NCBI GenBank assembly: GCA_001871475.1
Contig: MNVE01000016.1
Coordinates: forward strand, 62,001-126,000
Length of the DNA stretch: 64,000 bases
Direction of reading: 5' to 3'
Origin: Candidatus Micrarchaeota archaeon CG1_02_47_40
Lineage (GTDB): Archaea; Micrarchaeota; Micrarchaeia; Anstonellales; CG1-02-47-40
The stretch's first letter is position 1. Each line of letters begins with the position of its first letter. Below are positions 8,913 through 17,417 of this stretch, piece by piece. The position numbers and the translations under genes were made by a program. The notes under the pieces were generated by a model, which saw nothing but the letters and a program-made list of their open reading frames with translations, was not told the origin of the DNA and ran no database searches.

Positions 8913-10163
8913 TTATTTCTCTTCAAGCATCCGTTTCCATACGGGTTTAAACTTTATCTCTCTTTCAGCCCCGAACCATTTAACCGTTTCCTTCGCCTCG
9001 TAATCCGCAGTCAGCACCGTTAAATTCCTGCAGTTAAGCGCCTGGCTTGCATTAATCAGGGCGCGCACCTCCCTGTCCTTTGTCTTTGGTTTGCTTATGT
9101 CATAGCGGACCTGAATCAGCTCCCTTACTTTTGTTCCCTGCATAAGCACAAAGTCGACTTCTTCCCCCTGCTGGTTTTTCCAGTAGTATAATTTCAGCTT
9201 CCCGTCAAGCTCCTGCTTTTTCAGCCAAACCGCGACTGCATTTTCGTACAGCCTGCCGAAGTTTGGGCTTGTACCAAAGGAGCTTGAATGAATAAAGCCA
9301 TTGTCAATGCAATATATTTTCTTATTTAAGGAAACCTGCTCCTTTGTTTTGAAGGAAAAGCGGCTTAAAGTGAAAAAAACGAATGCCTCCTCCAAGTAGG
9401 AGAGGTATTTTTCCATAGTATGCACGCTTTTCAGAGCCGTTATTTCCGCAAGAGAAGTATATGAAAATTCCCGTGCGGTGTTTGAGAGAAGATGAAACGC
9501 AAGGCGTTCTATCGCTTTTGGGCGCCGTATCCTGAAGCGCTGTACAATGTCCTTGTATATTATGGAATTAAGGAGGGTTGAAAGGTATTCCTTATGCTCC
9601 ATTTTCTTTATCAGCGGCTCGGGATAGCCCCCGTAAGTTATGTACTGGAAAAATTTTTCCCGTAGTTCGCTTTGAGTCAGCTCTTTTTTCTCCAGTTTCA
9701 GGAACTCGCCAAAAGAGAAGGGGAAGAGGGTAATAACCGAATGCCTTCCGGTAAGATGGGTGGAAAGCTCACGGCTTAAGAGCTTTGAGTTGCTGCCAGT
9801 AATAACAAGGTTGTATCCCTGCCTTTGCAGGCGGTTTGCAAACAGCTCCCATTTTGGGAGGTTCTGAATTTCATCAAAAAGAAGAAATTTTGGGTTGCTG
9901 TAGAGCGAGTTTAGGGAGTTTATCAGTTCGTCGTTGTCTTTTAGCTCCGTGAGCCTCTCGTCGTCAAAGTTCGCATAGCCGAAACTGCCAGTCTTTGCAA
10001 GCTCCTTCATAGCAAAAAAGGACTTTCCTGCCCTTCTCGGGCCCGAGATTACCTTTATCAGGTCGTTTTGGAGATTTTTGAGTGGCGTTTCCTTCTCAAC
10101 ATAGCTTTCCGCAAGCTTTTTTTCCAAATCCCTCTTTTGGGAGAGGAGTATGTCCCTAACCAT
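8913..10163 (-). CDS. AAA ATPase with C-terminal DUF4143 nuclease-like domain
   Basis: A 416-residue member of the archaeal/bacterial ATPase-plus-DUF4143 family. Walker A is GPRRAGKS, Walker B is FLLFDEIQ, and ITGSNSKLLS is the sensor-1 segment. A winged helix follows (SYTSLAEITALKSVHTMEKYL). The C-terminal part has GEEVDFVL then ELIQVRYD, the spacing of a PD-(D/E)xK-type fold. Its biological role is unsettled in the literature I know; these genes multiply in archaea as accessory or selfish-looking genes. Here it sits antisense between gmhA and gmhB and splits what would otherwise be one heptose operon, suggesting later insertion. Its start ATG lies just downstream of a TATA-like TTTATAAAA stretch shared with the opposite strand. 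Confidence 0.88.
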   Translation of the reverse strand: MVRDILLSQKRDLEKKLAESYVEKETPLKNLQNDLIKVISGPRRAGKSFFAMKELAKTGSFGYANFDDERLTELKDNDELINSLNSLYSNPKFLLFDEIQNLPKWELFANRLQRQGYNLVITGSNSKLLSRELSTHLTGRHSVITLFPFSFGEFLKLEKKELTQSELREKFFQYITYGGYPEPLIKKMEHKEYLSTLLNSIIYKDIVQRFRIRRPKAIERLAFHLLSNTAREFSYTSLAEITALKSVHTMEKYLSYLEEAFVFFTLSRFSFKTKEQVSLNKKIYCIDNGFIHSSSFGTSPNFGRLYENAVAVWLKKQELDGKLKLYYWKNQQGEEVDFVLMQGTKVRELIQVRYDISKPKTKDREVRALINASQALNCRNLTVLTADYEAKETVKWFGAEREIKFKPVWKRMLEEK

Positions 10164-10246
10164 GGTATATTATAGTGCACAAAAGTTTATAAAATCGTGC
10201 ATTATGATTTTTCTGATATTTGCTCAAATTTTGGCAGTGCAGAGGG

Positions 10247-10258
10247 TTTTAATAATAC
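10247..10258 (+). promoter_or_regulatory. TATA box for gmhB copy 1
   Basis: TTTTAATAATAC is centred about 26 nt before the ATG at 10278. Its spacing is that of an archaeal promoter on a leaderless transcript. It decides the start choice against the longer open frame. Confidence 0.6.
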
Positions 10259-10277
10259 TTTTTCCCCTTACTTTCGC

Positions 10278-10823
10278 ATGAAAAAGAAAGCGGTTTTTCT
10301 TGACAGGGATGGCGTAATCAACGAATACAACGAAGGCTACGTGAAAAATGTTGGGGAATTCCGCTTTATTGAAGGGGCGCTTGAAGGAATGAAGGTATTG
10401 CATGATGCCGGCTTTCTTCTTTTCATAATAAGCAACCAGGCAGGAGTGGCAAAGGGAAGGGTAAGGCATGAGGATTTGGAAGGGATAGGCAGGCACATGG
10501 AAGTGGAGCTTGGGAAGAAAGGAGTGGAAATAAAGAAAACCTACTACTGCACGCACTCGCGCGAGGAGAACTGCAATTGCAGGAAGCCGAAGACGAGGTT
10601 TTTGCTTGAGGCTGCGGAAGAATTCGGCATCAGCTTGCAAGATTCCTGGGTTGTGGGGGATAATACTTCAGATATAAAGATGGGTAAGGATGCGGGATGC
10701 AAGACGGTGCTGGTGAAAACCGGTTTAGGGGGAAGGGATGGGAATTTTAATGTAAATGCAGATTTTGTTTGCGAAGATTTGCTGGAAGCGGCAGGAAGGA
10801 TAGTTGAAAGGAGTGCTGATTGA
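10278..10823 (+). CDS. gmhB: D-glycero-D-manno-heptose 1,7-bisphosphate 7-phosphatase, copy 1
   Basis: A 181-residue HAD phosphatase. FLDRDGVINE is motif I with both nucleophile and acid Asp; IISNQAGVAKG is the GmhB-type motif II. A zinc loop follows (YYCTHSREENCNCRKPKTRF, with Cys-His-Cys-Cys), and VVGDNTSDIKMG is motif IV. It removes the 7-phosphate from heptose bisphosphate, leaving heptose 1-phosphate for a nucleotidyltransferase. The ORF is open 27 codons further up, but the ATG at 10278 lies 26 nt after a TATA box (TTTTAATAATAC), so a leaderless start there is preferred. The next glycosyltransferase follows after 3 bases. Confidence 0.9.
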   Translation: MKKKAVFLDRDGVINEYNEGYVKNVGEFRFIEGALEGMKVLHDAGFLLFIISNQAGVAKGRVRHEDLEGIGRHMEVELGKKGVEIKKTYYCTHSREENCNCRKPKTRFLLEAAEEFGISLQDSWVVGDNTSDIKMGKDAGCKTVLVKTGLGGRDGNFNVNADFVCEDLLEAAGRIVERSAD

Positions 10824-10826
10824 AAA

Positions 10827-11981
10827 ATGGCTAGAAAACCGTTCAAGCTTGCAATATGCCATCCCTTTCTGGAAGTGAAGGGAGGGGCGGAAAAATGCAT
10901 GTTAAGGATAGCGGAGAGGTTTGACGCGACTGTTTATTGCATACACTATGATAAGGAGGGGACTTTTCCGGAATTTGAGAAGGTGGATGTAAGGCCGATA
11001 AAGAAGGAGAAGCCGGCTTGGGCGAAATTCATGCCGAAAAGGCTTTACGAAGGATTATCTGCGGGAATGGCATTTTACAATCTGAAGATTCCAAGAGATG
11101 AGTATGACGTAATAGGGGTTTCAAGCTCTCCGAGCGAATGGGCACGAAACAACAACCTGCCTGCCGTCTGGTATTGCCACTCGCCTGCAAGGGAAGTGTA
11201 TGATTTGTATGAGTGGAGGATGAGGCAGAGGGGATTGGCACAAAAGGCGGCTTTCTTTGCAAGCACGAACGTGTTTAGGCAGGTGGAAGGGAGAATAGTT
11301 CCCAAAATAGAGCATATTTTTGCGAATAGCCGTTCTGTGCAGGGGAGAATAAGGAAATATTTGGGAAGGGAAAGCGAAATCCTGTATTCCGGAGTGCAGT
11401 TTGAGAAGTATTACTGCAAAAATTATGAGCCGTATTTTTTCTACTCTTCAAGAATTGCACCGGAGAAGAGGTATGAGATTGCCATAAATGCGTTCTTGAA
11501 ATTCAGGGAGAAATACCCCAAGTGGAAATTCATTATTGCGGGCTCGCTGTTTCAGGAGAAAAAGGAGCATGTGCAGTATTATGAGAAGATAAAAAGGATG
11601 CTTGGGAGTGCAGGGGAGATACGGCTTGATGTAGAGGATAAGGAGATTTATGAATTATATGCGAATTGCACCGCTACGCTTTACACCCCGCTGAATGAGG
11701 ATTTTGGGCTGATTCCTGTTGAGTCTGCTGCTTCCTTGAAGCCCTGCATTGCGATTAAAGAGGGAGGGCCGACTGAAACCATCTTGGACGGTAAGACGGG
11801 CTTTTTAGTTGAAACGGAAGGGGAGATGGTGAAGAGGATGGAGGAGCTTGCGGAAGATATTGCGCTTGCAAAAAGAATGGGAAAGGCAGGAAGGGAGTTC
11901 TGCTATAAGAATTTTAACTGGGAGGTGTTCATGAAGAGGTATGAAGAGGTATGCAGGGGAGTTATTGCCTCTTCTCGTTGA
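10827..11981 (+). CDS. GT4-family glycosyltransferase with a replaced C-terminus
   Basis: A 384-residue GT-B glycosyltransferase. ICHPFLEVKGGAEKCMLRIA is the acceptor-side Gly loop; WYCHSPAREVYDLYEW, FFYSSRIAPEKRYEIAI and the donor-site region NEDFGLIPVESAASLKPCIA follow. It is cotranscribed with gmhB (3-base gap), so heptose transfer is plausible but inferred. The odd point is the end: after MKRYEEVCRGVIA the frame closes with SSR and stop, and a hairpin element begins at the next base. Downstream of the element (12024) lies a second copy of the MKRYxEVC segment that runs on for 37 more codons with its own stop. The original protein was probably about 35 residues longer. Confidence 0.85.
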   Translation: MARKPFKLAICHPFLEVKGGAEKCMLRIAERFDATVYCIHYDKEGTFPEFEKVDVRPIKKEKPAWAKFMPKRLYEGLSAGMAFYNLKIPRDEYDVIGVSSSPSEWARNNNLPAVWYCHSPAREVYDLYEWRMRQRGLAQKAAFFASTNVFRQVEGRIVPKIEHIFANSRSVQGRIRKYLGRESEILYSGVQFEKYYCKNYEPYFFYSSRIAPEKRYEIAINAFLKFREKYPKWKFIIAGSLFQEKKEHVQYYEKIKRMLGSAGEIRLDVEDKEIYELYANCTATLYTPLNEDFGLIPVESAASLKPCIAIKEGGPTETILDGKTGFLVETEGEMVKRMEELAEDIALAKRMGKAGREFCYKNFNWEVFMKRYEEVCRGVIASSR

Positions 11982-12022
11982 GCGGGGGTTGAGACCTCAA
12001 GGGGGCGTTAGCCCCCTTAGGT
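11982..12022 (+). repeat. hairpin-string element, short form, at the 3' end of a glycosyltransferase gene
   Basis: It begins right after the stop with GCGGGGGTTGAG, has a TTGAG-AC-CTCAA hairpin and then GGGGGC-GTTA-GCCCCC, and ends TTAGG. The 16-base terminal hairpin is identical, on the opposite strand, to one in the tRNA-Val intron (62771-62786), and the GCGGGGG-TGA opening matches the element at 46342. The middle hairpins of the long forms are missing, so this is an internally deleted copy. Confidence 0.8.
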
Positions 12023-12023
12023 A

Positions 12024-12173
12024 ATGAAGAGGTATGGAGAGGTATGCAAGAGAGTTATTGCAGAGAATGAGAAGGGGCATTCCGATAAATTAACCGGAAA
12101 AATTCTTGAGGGAGTAAACTTTGGAAAAATAAAAACAAGAAAATTTGATATAGAAGAGCTTGAAAAAGCTTGA
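12024..12173 (+). pseudogene. detached C-terminal end of the upstream glycosyltransferase
   Basis: An open stretch of 49 codons starts MKRYGEVCKRVIAENEKGHS and ends EELEKA. Its first 38 bases match 11931-11968, inside the live gene, at 35 of 38 positions. It therefore represents an alternative, probably ancestral, 3' end of the same gene, now cut off by the hairpin element. No ribosome site is evident before its first ATG, so it is likely untranslated. Confidence 0.75.
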
Positions 12174-12222
12174 CGGGCATGACAGGCGGATTTTGCGTCC
12201 TCTCTTATTTCGCATAATCTTT

Positions 12223-12272
12223 TACCCTTACATTTTTGTAAAAAAGCGAGATATTGCTAAATTGTAAGGGTA
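12223..12272. terminator. inverted repeat between convergent glycosyltransferase genes
   Basis: TACCCTTACA (12223-12232) pairs fully with TGTAAGGGTA (12263-12272) around a 30-base loop. It lies just before the convergent gene end at 12281 and after the relic ending at 12173. Position and symmetry fit a bidirectional transcript-end structure; a protein-binding role is possible. Confidence 0.45.
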
Positions 12273-12280
12273 GAAAAAGT

Positions 12281-13411
12281 TCACTTCTTCAAATCAATTG
12301 CCTCCTCAAAAACCCCCATCATCTTCTTCGCTATTTTTTCCCAGGTGTATTTTTGGGCTGTTTTCCTTGCGGCGGCACCCATCTTTTGGCGGAGTTTTTT
12401 GTCGGAAAGAAGCAGGGAAGCGTATTTTGCAATTTCAACCTCATCAAAAGCGCTCTCAAGCAAAAATCCATCTTTTTCATGCGTCATTAATTCCGCCGCG
12501 CCAGCTATTCTTGGAGTGATGACTGGCATTCCTGAAGAAAGCGCCTCGGTAATGACCATACCGTATGGCTCGTATGCAGTTGGGAAAATGAATGCATCGC
12601 AGGCGTTGAAGTATGCGGAGATGTCTTTCACGAAGCCTGCAAAGATGATTTTTTGCTCTATTCCAAGTTTTTGCGCAAGTGAAATGTACGGCGCGCGGTT
12701 GTCTCCGCCAATCACTATTAAGCGCCAGTCAAGAGCCTTATCCAATTTTCCAAGCGCCCCTATTGCCTGCGCCAATCCCTTTCTTTTGAACTCGTGCCCG
12801 CAGAAGAGAAAAAGAGGAGTGCTTTGCAGAATGGAGTATTTTTCGCACAGCTCTTTTTTCTTTTTTCCATCCGGAAAGAAAACGTCCGTATCAACTCCGG
12901 GCGGAACTACTCTTATGTCCTCCGGAGGCACTTTGTAATACTGCATCAATTCCCCTTTCACTCTCTCGGAAAGAGCGGTTATTTTTTTGTAATGCCCTTT
13001 CTGATAATTGTAGCGCTCAATCTCAAGCACCACGCGGGATTTTGGCTCAAATGCCTTGAGAAGGGAGTATGAAATGCCCCTCTGCTTCCGGAAGATTTCT
13101 ATTGCCGCCTTGTGGCAGGAGTTCGCGGTGAAAACGTCAGCGCGCCAGCAGGCGGAAGAGGGAGCATATGTTATGTCTGCGTCAAAGTTGTCAAGCGCCG
13201 ACTGCACGTTTGAAGCAAATGTGTATTCTGCCAAAAAGGGAGGGCTTTTGGCAGAAGGAACGAGATGGGAGGTTATGAAATCCGCAGGCTCAAAATTAGA
13301 GGAGAATATGTGCACCTCGTGCTTTCTGGAATAGATTTTTGAAAGTGCGTATATGCAGCGGGAAATGCCCCCGTGATTGTTGAACGAGCGCGTCGGGATT
13401 GCGATTTTCAT
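12281..13411 (-). CDS. GT4-family glycosyltransferase
   Basis: A 376-residue GT-B enzyme starting MKIAIPTRSFNNHGGISRCI, whose NHGGISR loop binds the acceptor side. The linker has VVPPGVDTDVFFP, FCGHEFKRKGLAQAI opens the donor domain, and YEPYGMVITEALSSGMPVI is the E-x7-E nucleotide-sugar site. It ends a six-gene minus-strand run headed by RmlA (18488), 11 bases after the DegT aminotransferase gene. A dTDP-amino-deoxy sugar is therefore a reasonable donor guess, though GT4 sequence does not show donor identity. Confidence 0.87.
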   Translation of the reverse strand: MKIAIPTRSFNNHGGISRCIYALSKIYSRKHEVHIFSSNFEPADFITSHLVPSAKSPPFLAEYTFASNVQSALDNFDADITYAPSSACWRADVFTANSCHKAAIEIFRKQRGISYSLLKAFEPKSRVVLEIERYNYQKGHYKKITALSERVKGELMQYYKVPPEDIRVVPPGVDTDVFFPDGKKKKELCEKYSILQSTPLFLFCGHEFKRKGLAQAIGALGKLDKALDWRLIVIGGDNRAPYISLAQKLGIEQKIIFAGFVKDISAYFNACDAFIFPTAYEPYGMVITEALSSGMPVITPRIAGAAELMTHEKDGFLLESAFDEVEIAKYASLLLSDKKLRQKMGAAARKTAQKYTWEKIAKKMMGVFEEAIDLKK

Positions 13412-13422
13412 TCAGTCTGCAC

Positions 13423-14520
13423 CTACAAAAATGAATTTACTGCATCAGAAACCTGCCTGACCTGCCCTTCTGAAAGCTGCGGGTACATCGGGAGGGACAG
13501 CTCCTCAAGGCAGGTCTTTTCCGTGATGGGAAGCGCGCCTTTCTTTATCCCAAGATGGGAGTAGGCTGCCTGCAGGTGCGCCGGTATTGGGTAGTGTATC
13601 AGGGAGCCGACGCCGTTTTTCTTCAGGTGCTGCATAAGCGCTTCCCTTTTTGCGCATTTGAGCGCGTATATGCAGTAGATGTGGCGCGCGTATTCCTTTT
13701 CAGCCGGCAGGAGCACGGCTTCATTCTTTATCAGTTCCGCGTAGAGTTTTGCGATTTCCCTCCTCTTATTGTTCCATCTGTCAAGGTGCTTCAGCTTCGC
13801 CCTCAAAATGGCAGCCTGCAGCTCGTCAAGGCGGCTGTTGAAGCCTTCTATCGCGTGCTCATAGCGGTTGGTCTGCCCGTAATTGCGCAGCATTGAAATC
13901 TTTTCTGCCATTTCGCTGTCGTTGGTAATTACTGCGCCTCCGTCTCCATATGCGCCTAAATTTTTGGTTGGGTAAAATGAGAAGCACCCGGCACGTGCGA
14001 TTGAGCCTGCCTTTTTTCCCTTGTAGAGCGCCCCATGCGCCTGGCAGGCGTCCTCAACGACAAGGAGGCTGTGCTTTTGCGCTGTTTCCAGTATCGGCGC
14101 CATGTCAGCTGGCTGCCCGTAAAGATGCACTGGAACTATCGCCTTTGTTTTTGGGGTTATTTTTGCCCCTATTTTCGCGGCATCCATATTGTGCGTTTCA
14201 TATTCCACGTCAACGAAAACCGGCTTGGCTCCTATTGTGGATGCACATAGGACAGAAGCAAGGGCGGAATTGGAAACGCAGAGCACCTCGTCTCCCGCCT
14301 TCACCCCCCCTGCAAGAAGCGCCAGGCGCAATGCATCCATTCCATTGCCGACACCGATGCAGTGTTTTGAGCCGAGGTAGGACGCAAATTCTTTTTCAAA
14401 TGAGCTTACGTTCTCGTCCAATACGAAGCACGAGCGCTCGAATACTCCGCTAACCGCCGTGTCTATCTCTTTCTTTATCTCAAGATACTCGCTTTTGAGT
14501 TCAAGGTAGGGCACAGCCAT
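13423..14520 (-). CDS. DegT/DnrJ/EryC1 sugar aminotransferase
   Basis: A 365-residue PLP-dependent aminotransferase acting on a keto-sugar nucleotide. [29 protein letters not shown] (Asp of the cofactor pocket) and [15 protein letters not shown] (Schiff-base Lys) are all present, and [17 protein letters not shown] is the family's closing signature. RmlA and RmlB genes nearby would supply dTDP-4-keto-6-deoxyglucose. Without a ketoisomerase in the window, direct 4-amination (VioA/WecE-like) is the simplest reading. The true start is the ATG at 14520, preceded by GGTGA that overlaps the epimerase stop; a GTG three codons up would remove that site. Confidence 0.9.
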   Translation of the reverse strand: MAVPYLELKSEYLEIKKEIDTAVSGVFERSCFVLDENVSSFEKEFASYLGSKHCIGVGNGMDALRLALLAGGVKAGDEVLCVSNSALASVLCASTIGAKPVFVDVEYETHNMDAAKIGAKITPKTKAIVPVHLYGQPADMAPILETAQKHSLLVVEDACQAHGALYKGKKAGSIARAGCFSFYPTKNLGAYGDGGAVITNDSEMAEKISMLRNYGQTNRYEHAIEGFNSRLDELQAAILRAKLKHLDRWNNKRREIAKLYAELIKNEAVLLPAEKEYARHIYCIYALKCAKREALMQHLKKNGVGSLIHYPIPAHLQAAYSHLGIKKGALPITEKTCLEELSLPMYPQLSEGQVRQVSDAVNSFL

Positions 14521-14525
14521 TTGTT

Positions 14526-15512
14526 TCACCAGTAATTCAGCTTGTTTTCCCGATAATATGCAATTGTCCTTTTTAAGCCATCCTCAAAGGAAACGCGCGG
14601 TTTCCAGCCAAGCGCATGCAGCTTGGAGCAGTCGGGTACGAAATCGCCGACTTCCACCTTTTTATGCCCTTCTGTATAGGGAGTGGTTTTCACCGAGCCG
14701 CTTCCTGCTGATTTCACCACGAGTTTTGCGGTGTCAAGGACGGAATAGGCATCCCCCCCGAGGTTGTATGCCTGCGAATTGGTTTCCCACTTCATTCCGC
14801 ACAGGAGCATCGCGTCAACAACGTCGTCAACGTAGACGAAATCCCTTCTTTGCAGGCCGTCCCCGAAAACGTTTATCGTTTCATCGTCTATTGCCTGCCT
14901 GATGAACCAGGAGATGAAGCCCTGATTCTTGTTTTTCATCTGCATCCTCGGCCCGTATATGTTTCCAAGCCTAAGGCAGCAGGCGGAAAGAGAATTGCTA
15001 TGCGAGTAGAAGAGGAAATAATCCTCTGCCGCCTGCTTGTTGATGCCGTTTATGTCAACCGGGTTTTTCGGGTGCTCTTCTTTTACGGGCAGGGCTTTTG
15101 CATTCCCGTACTGCCCGCGGGTGCCGGTATAGACTATTTTTGCGGAGGGGGAGTTTTTCCGCGCGCCCTCAATCAGGTAGAGAGCGCTTTCAGCGTTTGC
15201 GTTTGCGTCCCCGACCGGGTCGGTCATGCTGTCGACATGGCTTGCCCTGCCGGCAAGATGGAAGATGACGTCAATGCCGCGCACTGCTTTGCCAATCATT
15301 CCGCTGTCGCACATGTCCCCGAAAATGATTTCCGTTTTCGCCTCCGCCGGGGAAATGTTGAAGGTGCTCCCCTCCAGTCTGCGCGGGTTCTTGTTGAGGA
15401 TGCGCACACTTGCGCCGAGGCTTGCGAGCCTGATGCACAGGTTGCTCCCTATGAAGCCGAGTCCCCCTGTCACCAGGACTTTTTTCCCGTTGTAATGCTT
15501 TTCAATTTCCAT
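14526..15512 (-). CDS. extended SDR nucleotide-sugar epimerase/dehydratase lacking the usual catalytic Tyr
   Basis: A 328-residue Rossmann protein: GGLGFIGSN binds [17 protein letters not shown] is the family's cofactor-side loop, YTGTRGQYG is the Ser/Thr active-site stretch. Where most family members have YxxxK, this one reads NGINKQAAE, so Asn stands in the Tyr position while the Lys is kept. RLGNIYGPR and [18 protein letters not shown] are normal. I recall other NAD-dependent epimerase-like proteins with this NGINK pattern, so it may be a real subfamily rather than a dead enzyme. It is coupled to the methyltransferase gene and to the aminotransferase; ATG at 15512 follows AAGTGAG. Confidence 0.82.
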   Translation of the reverse strand: MEIEKHYNGKKVLVTGGLGFIGSNLCIRLASLGASVRILNKNPRRLEGSTFNISPAEAKTEIIFGDMCDSGMIGKAVRGIDVIFHLAGRASHVDSMTDPVGDANANAESALYLIEGARKNSPSAKIVYTGTRGQYGNAKALPVKEEHPKNPVDINGINKQAAEDYFLFYSHSNSLSACCLRLGNIYGPRMQMKNKNQGFISWFIRQAIDDETINVFGDGLQRRDFVYVDDVVDAMLLCGMKWETNSQAYNLGGDAYSVLDTAKLVVKSAGSGSVKTTPYTEGHKKVEVGDFVPDCSKLHALGWKPRVSFEDGLKRTIAYYRENKLNYW

Positions 15513-15517
15513 GCTGC

Positions 15518-16174
15518 TCACTTCTCAAGGAGGAATATCGCGGTTCCGCAGAAGAGAGAGGGAATGGCTGCCGAAAGCGCGTCCGTATTCCTGCTGTGAA
15601 GGTTCAGCTTATGCACTTTCAGCACCTTTAACCCCTCCTGCTTTGCCAGCCCAAGAAAATCGTTGTAGGAGAGGTGGTGTATGTGCCTCGTGCTGTGCCA
15701 TTCGTGCCCAAAGAGCGCGGTTTTTGGCATTCGCCCAAGGAAAAGCATCTCAAGGCGCGCTGGCAGGTGCGCGAAATTCGGGAAGCTGACAATCTGCCTT
15801 CTTGAAACCCGTTTCAGTTCCTCAAGAACGAATTTAGGAAGATAAACCATCTGCAGCGTCACGTTCATTATTGCATAATCAAAGGAGTCGTTCGCAAACG
15901 GGAGCCCTTCATCAACATCCCAGATTCGGACATCCACTCCCTTTTTCCTTGCATGACTGGCTCCGTTTTTGTCTATTTCAAGCCCGAATACCCTGCATCC
16001 CTTTTCACGCATGAGCAGGGCGCCTAAAGAGCCGTCGCCGCAGCCCGCATCAAGCACGCGCGAACCTGGCTTTACCATTTCCAGTATGTGCGTATACTCC
16101 GGGCGATTCGTGGCGCTTTCCCCTTCCTTTGGGGATTTGTAGCCGTAATTTGAGTAATGGGATTTTCGTTTCAT
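15518..16174 (-). CDS. class I SAM-dependent methyltransferase (MetW-like)
   Basis: A 218-residue protein. VLDAGCGDGSLGALL is SAM motif I, VFGLEIDKNGASHA is motif II, and FDYAIMNVTLQMVYLP is motif IV. The later PNFAHLPARLEMLFLGRMP and FGHEWHSTRHIHHLS segments are strongly MetW-like. The open frame extends 22 codons upstream into the previous gene, but the ATG at 16174 overlaps that gene's stop as ATGA, a standard coupling. MetW of bacteria acts in methionine synthesis; in this sugar operon it might instead methylate a glycan residue, which is inference. Confidence 0.83.
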   Translation of the reverse strand: MKRKSHYSNYGYKSPKEGESATNRPEYTHILEMVKPGSRVLDAGCGDGSLGALLMREKGCRVFGLEIDKNGASHARKKGVDVRIWDVDEGLPFANDSFDYAIMNVTLQMVYLPKFVLEELKRVSRRQIVSFPNFAHLPARLEMLFLGRMPKTALFGHEWHSTRHIHHLSYNDFLGLAKQEGLKVLKVHKLNLHSRNTDALSAAIPSLFCGTAIFLLEK

Positions 16175-17412
16175 CTTTTTTTCACCATTGCGATTGCCTC
16201 CCTGTATGCTAAAATCGTTTTTGAAATCATGCTCTCGCACGAGAAGTTTTCAAGGATTTTCTTGCGGGCGGCCTTTGCAATCAGCTTTGCCTTTTCACGG
16301 TCGGCAACCAGACCGTTTACTGCAAACACCAAATCCTGCACCGAGCCGGGCTTTATCATTATTCCGTCTTTCCCGTGCTCTATTGCAGTGGGCATGCTGC
16401 CTATTTTTGATGCGATTACCGGTCGCTCGCAGGACATCGCCTCCAAAACGGTCAGGTCATAGCCATCCTGTCTTATGGTGGGATTTAAGAATATGTCGCA
16501 GGCGTTGAAGTAGGTCGGAAGCTTTTCAAACTGGACAAAGCCCGTAAACGTTACGCTGTGGTGCACGCAGAGGCGCTTTGCAAGCTCCTCAAGGCTTTTG
16601 CGGTAGCTTCCGTCCCCCACTATCAAAAGAAGTGCGGCAGGATATTCTTTTAGGAGCTCGTGCATTGCAAGTATCGCATTCTGCACGCCCTTTTCCCTCT
16701 CAAGACGCGCAACGCAGAGCAGGATGGGTTTGCCCATCACTCCAAGCTCCTTTACGGCAACGTATCTTTCGGAAGGGGAAAAAAGCTTCTCGTCTATCGC
16801 ATTGTATATTATCTCTATTTTCCCTTCAGGAACGTGGAGGTATTTCAAGAGTTTTTTTTTCTGCTCGTTGCTCGTGGCAATTATCAGATCGGACGAAGAA
16901 AGGTATTTCGAATCTATGAAGAAATAGCTGTGAAGCTGCACTGCCATTTTGGGAAAAACGCGCAGGGTGTCCAAAAGGTCGCTATAAGAGCGGATTGAAT
17001 GGGTGTTTGCAAGTTTGTTAAGCTGCGTCTGAATCTCATCTATTGTTGTGCCGTGAAGCGAGGTGACCACTGGAATTTGGAGCTTTTTGCCGAGGTTTTC
17101 TCTGGCAAAGCCGAATCCTCCGGCGGATTGGGAATGAACGGCATCAAAGGGAGTTTCTCCATGAAGCTGGACGAATTTCTGCACCGAGTTCCCCCACCAA
17201 TCAGCCGAATATTTTTTCGGCTTGCTTCCGCCTACGTAATAATATTTTACCCCGTCAAGCACCTCATATTCCTTTCCCTGCTGATGCAGAGTTGTTATGA
17301 CACTTATGTCTATTCCCTTTTTTGCAAGCCCTCGGCAGAGCATCGCTATGTGGTCCTCCATGCCACCTTTTCCCTGCTGAAGGACTGCGCGGGTGAACAT
17401 GCAGACTCTCAT
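16171..17412 (-). CDS. GT4-family glycosyltransferase
   Basis: A 413-residue GT-B enzyme. RVCMFTRAVLQQGKGGMEDH gives the acceptor-side Gly-rich loop; HSQSAGGFGFARE, then EIIYNAIDEKLFSP, LCVARLEREKGVQNAI and RQDGYDLTVLEAMSCERPVI (donor site) follow in order. Start: the ATG at 17412, behind GTGATTTTT, is preferred to the in-frame GTG three codons up. It lies six bases from the RmlA stop and overlaps the next gene by 4 bases, so it is firmly in the operon. The sugar specificity is unknown. Confidence 0.87.
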   Translation of the reverse strand: MRVCMFTRAVLQQGKGGMEDHIAMLCRGLAKKGIDISVITTLHQQGKEYEVLDGVKYYYVGGSKPKKYSADWWGNSVQKFVQLHGETPFDAVHSQSAGGFGFARENLGKKLQIPVVTSLHGTTIDEIQTQLNKLANTHSIRSYSDLLDTLRVFPKMAVQLHSYFFIDSKYLSSSDLIIATSNEQKKKLLKYLHVPEGKIEIIYNAIDEKLFSPSERYVAVKELGVMGKPILLCVARLEREKGVQNAILAMHELLKEYPAALLLIVGDGSYRKSLEELAKRLCVHHSVTFTGFVQFEKLPTYFNACDIFLNPTIRQDGYDLTVLEAMSCERPVIASKIGSMPTAIEHGKDGIMIKPGSVQDLVFAVNGLVADREKAKLIAKAARKKILENFSCESMISKTILAYREAIAMVKKR

Positions 17413-17417
17413 AAAAA

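Noticed and set aside
11982-12280. An insertion sequence or transposase remnant
   Set aside because: No transposase-like reading frame and no terminal inverted repeats beyond the hairpins; the repeats flanking are gene-end copies, not short target duplications.
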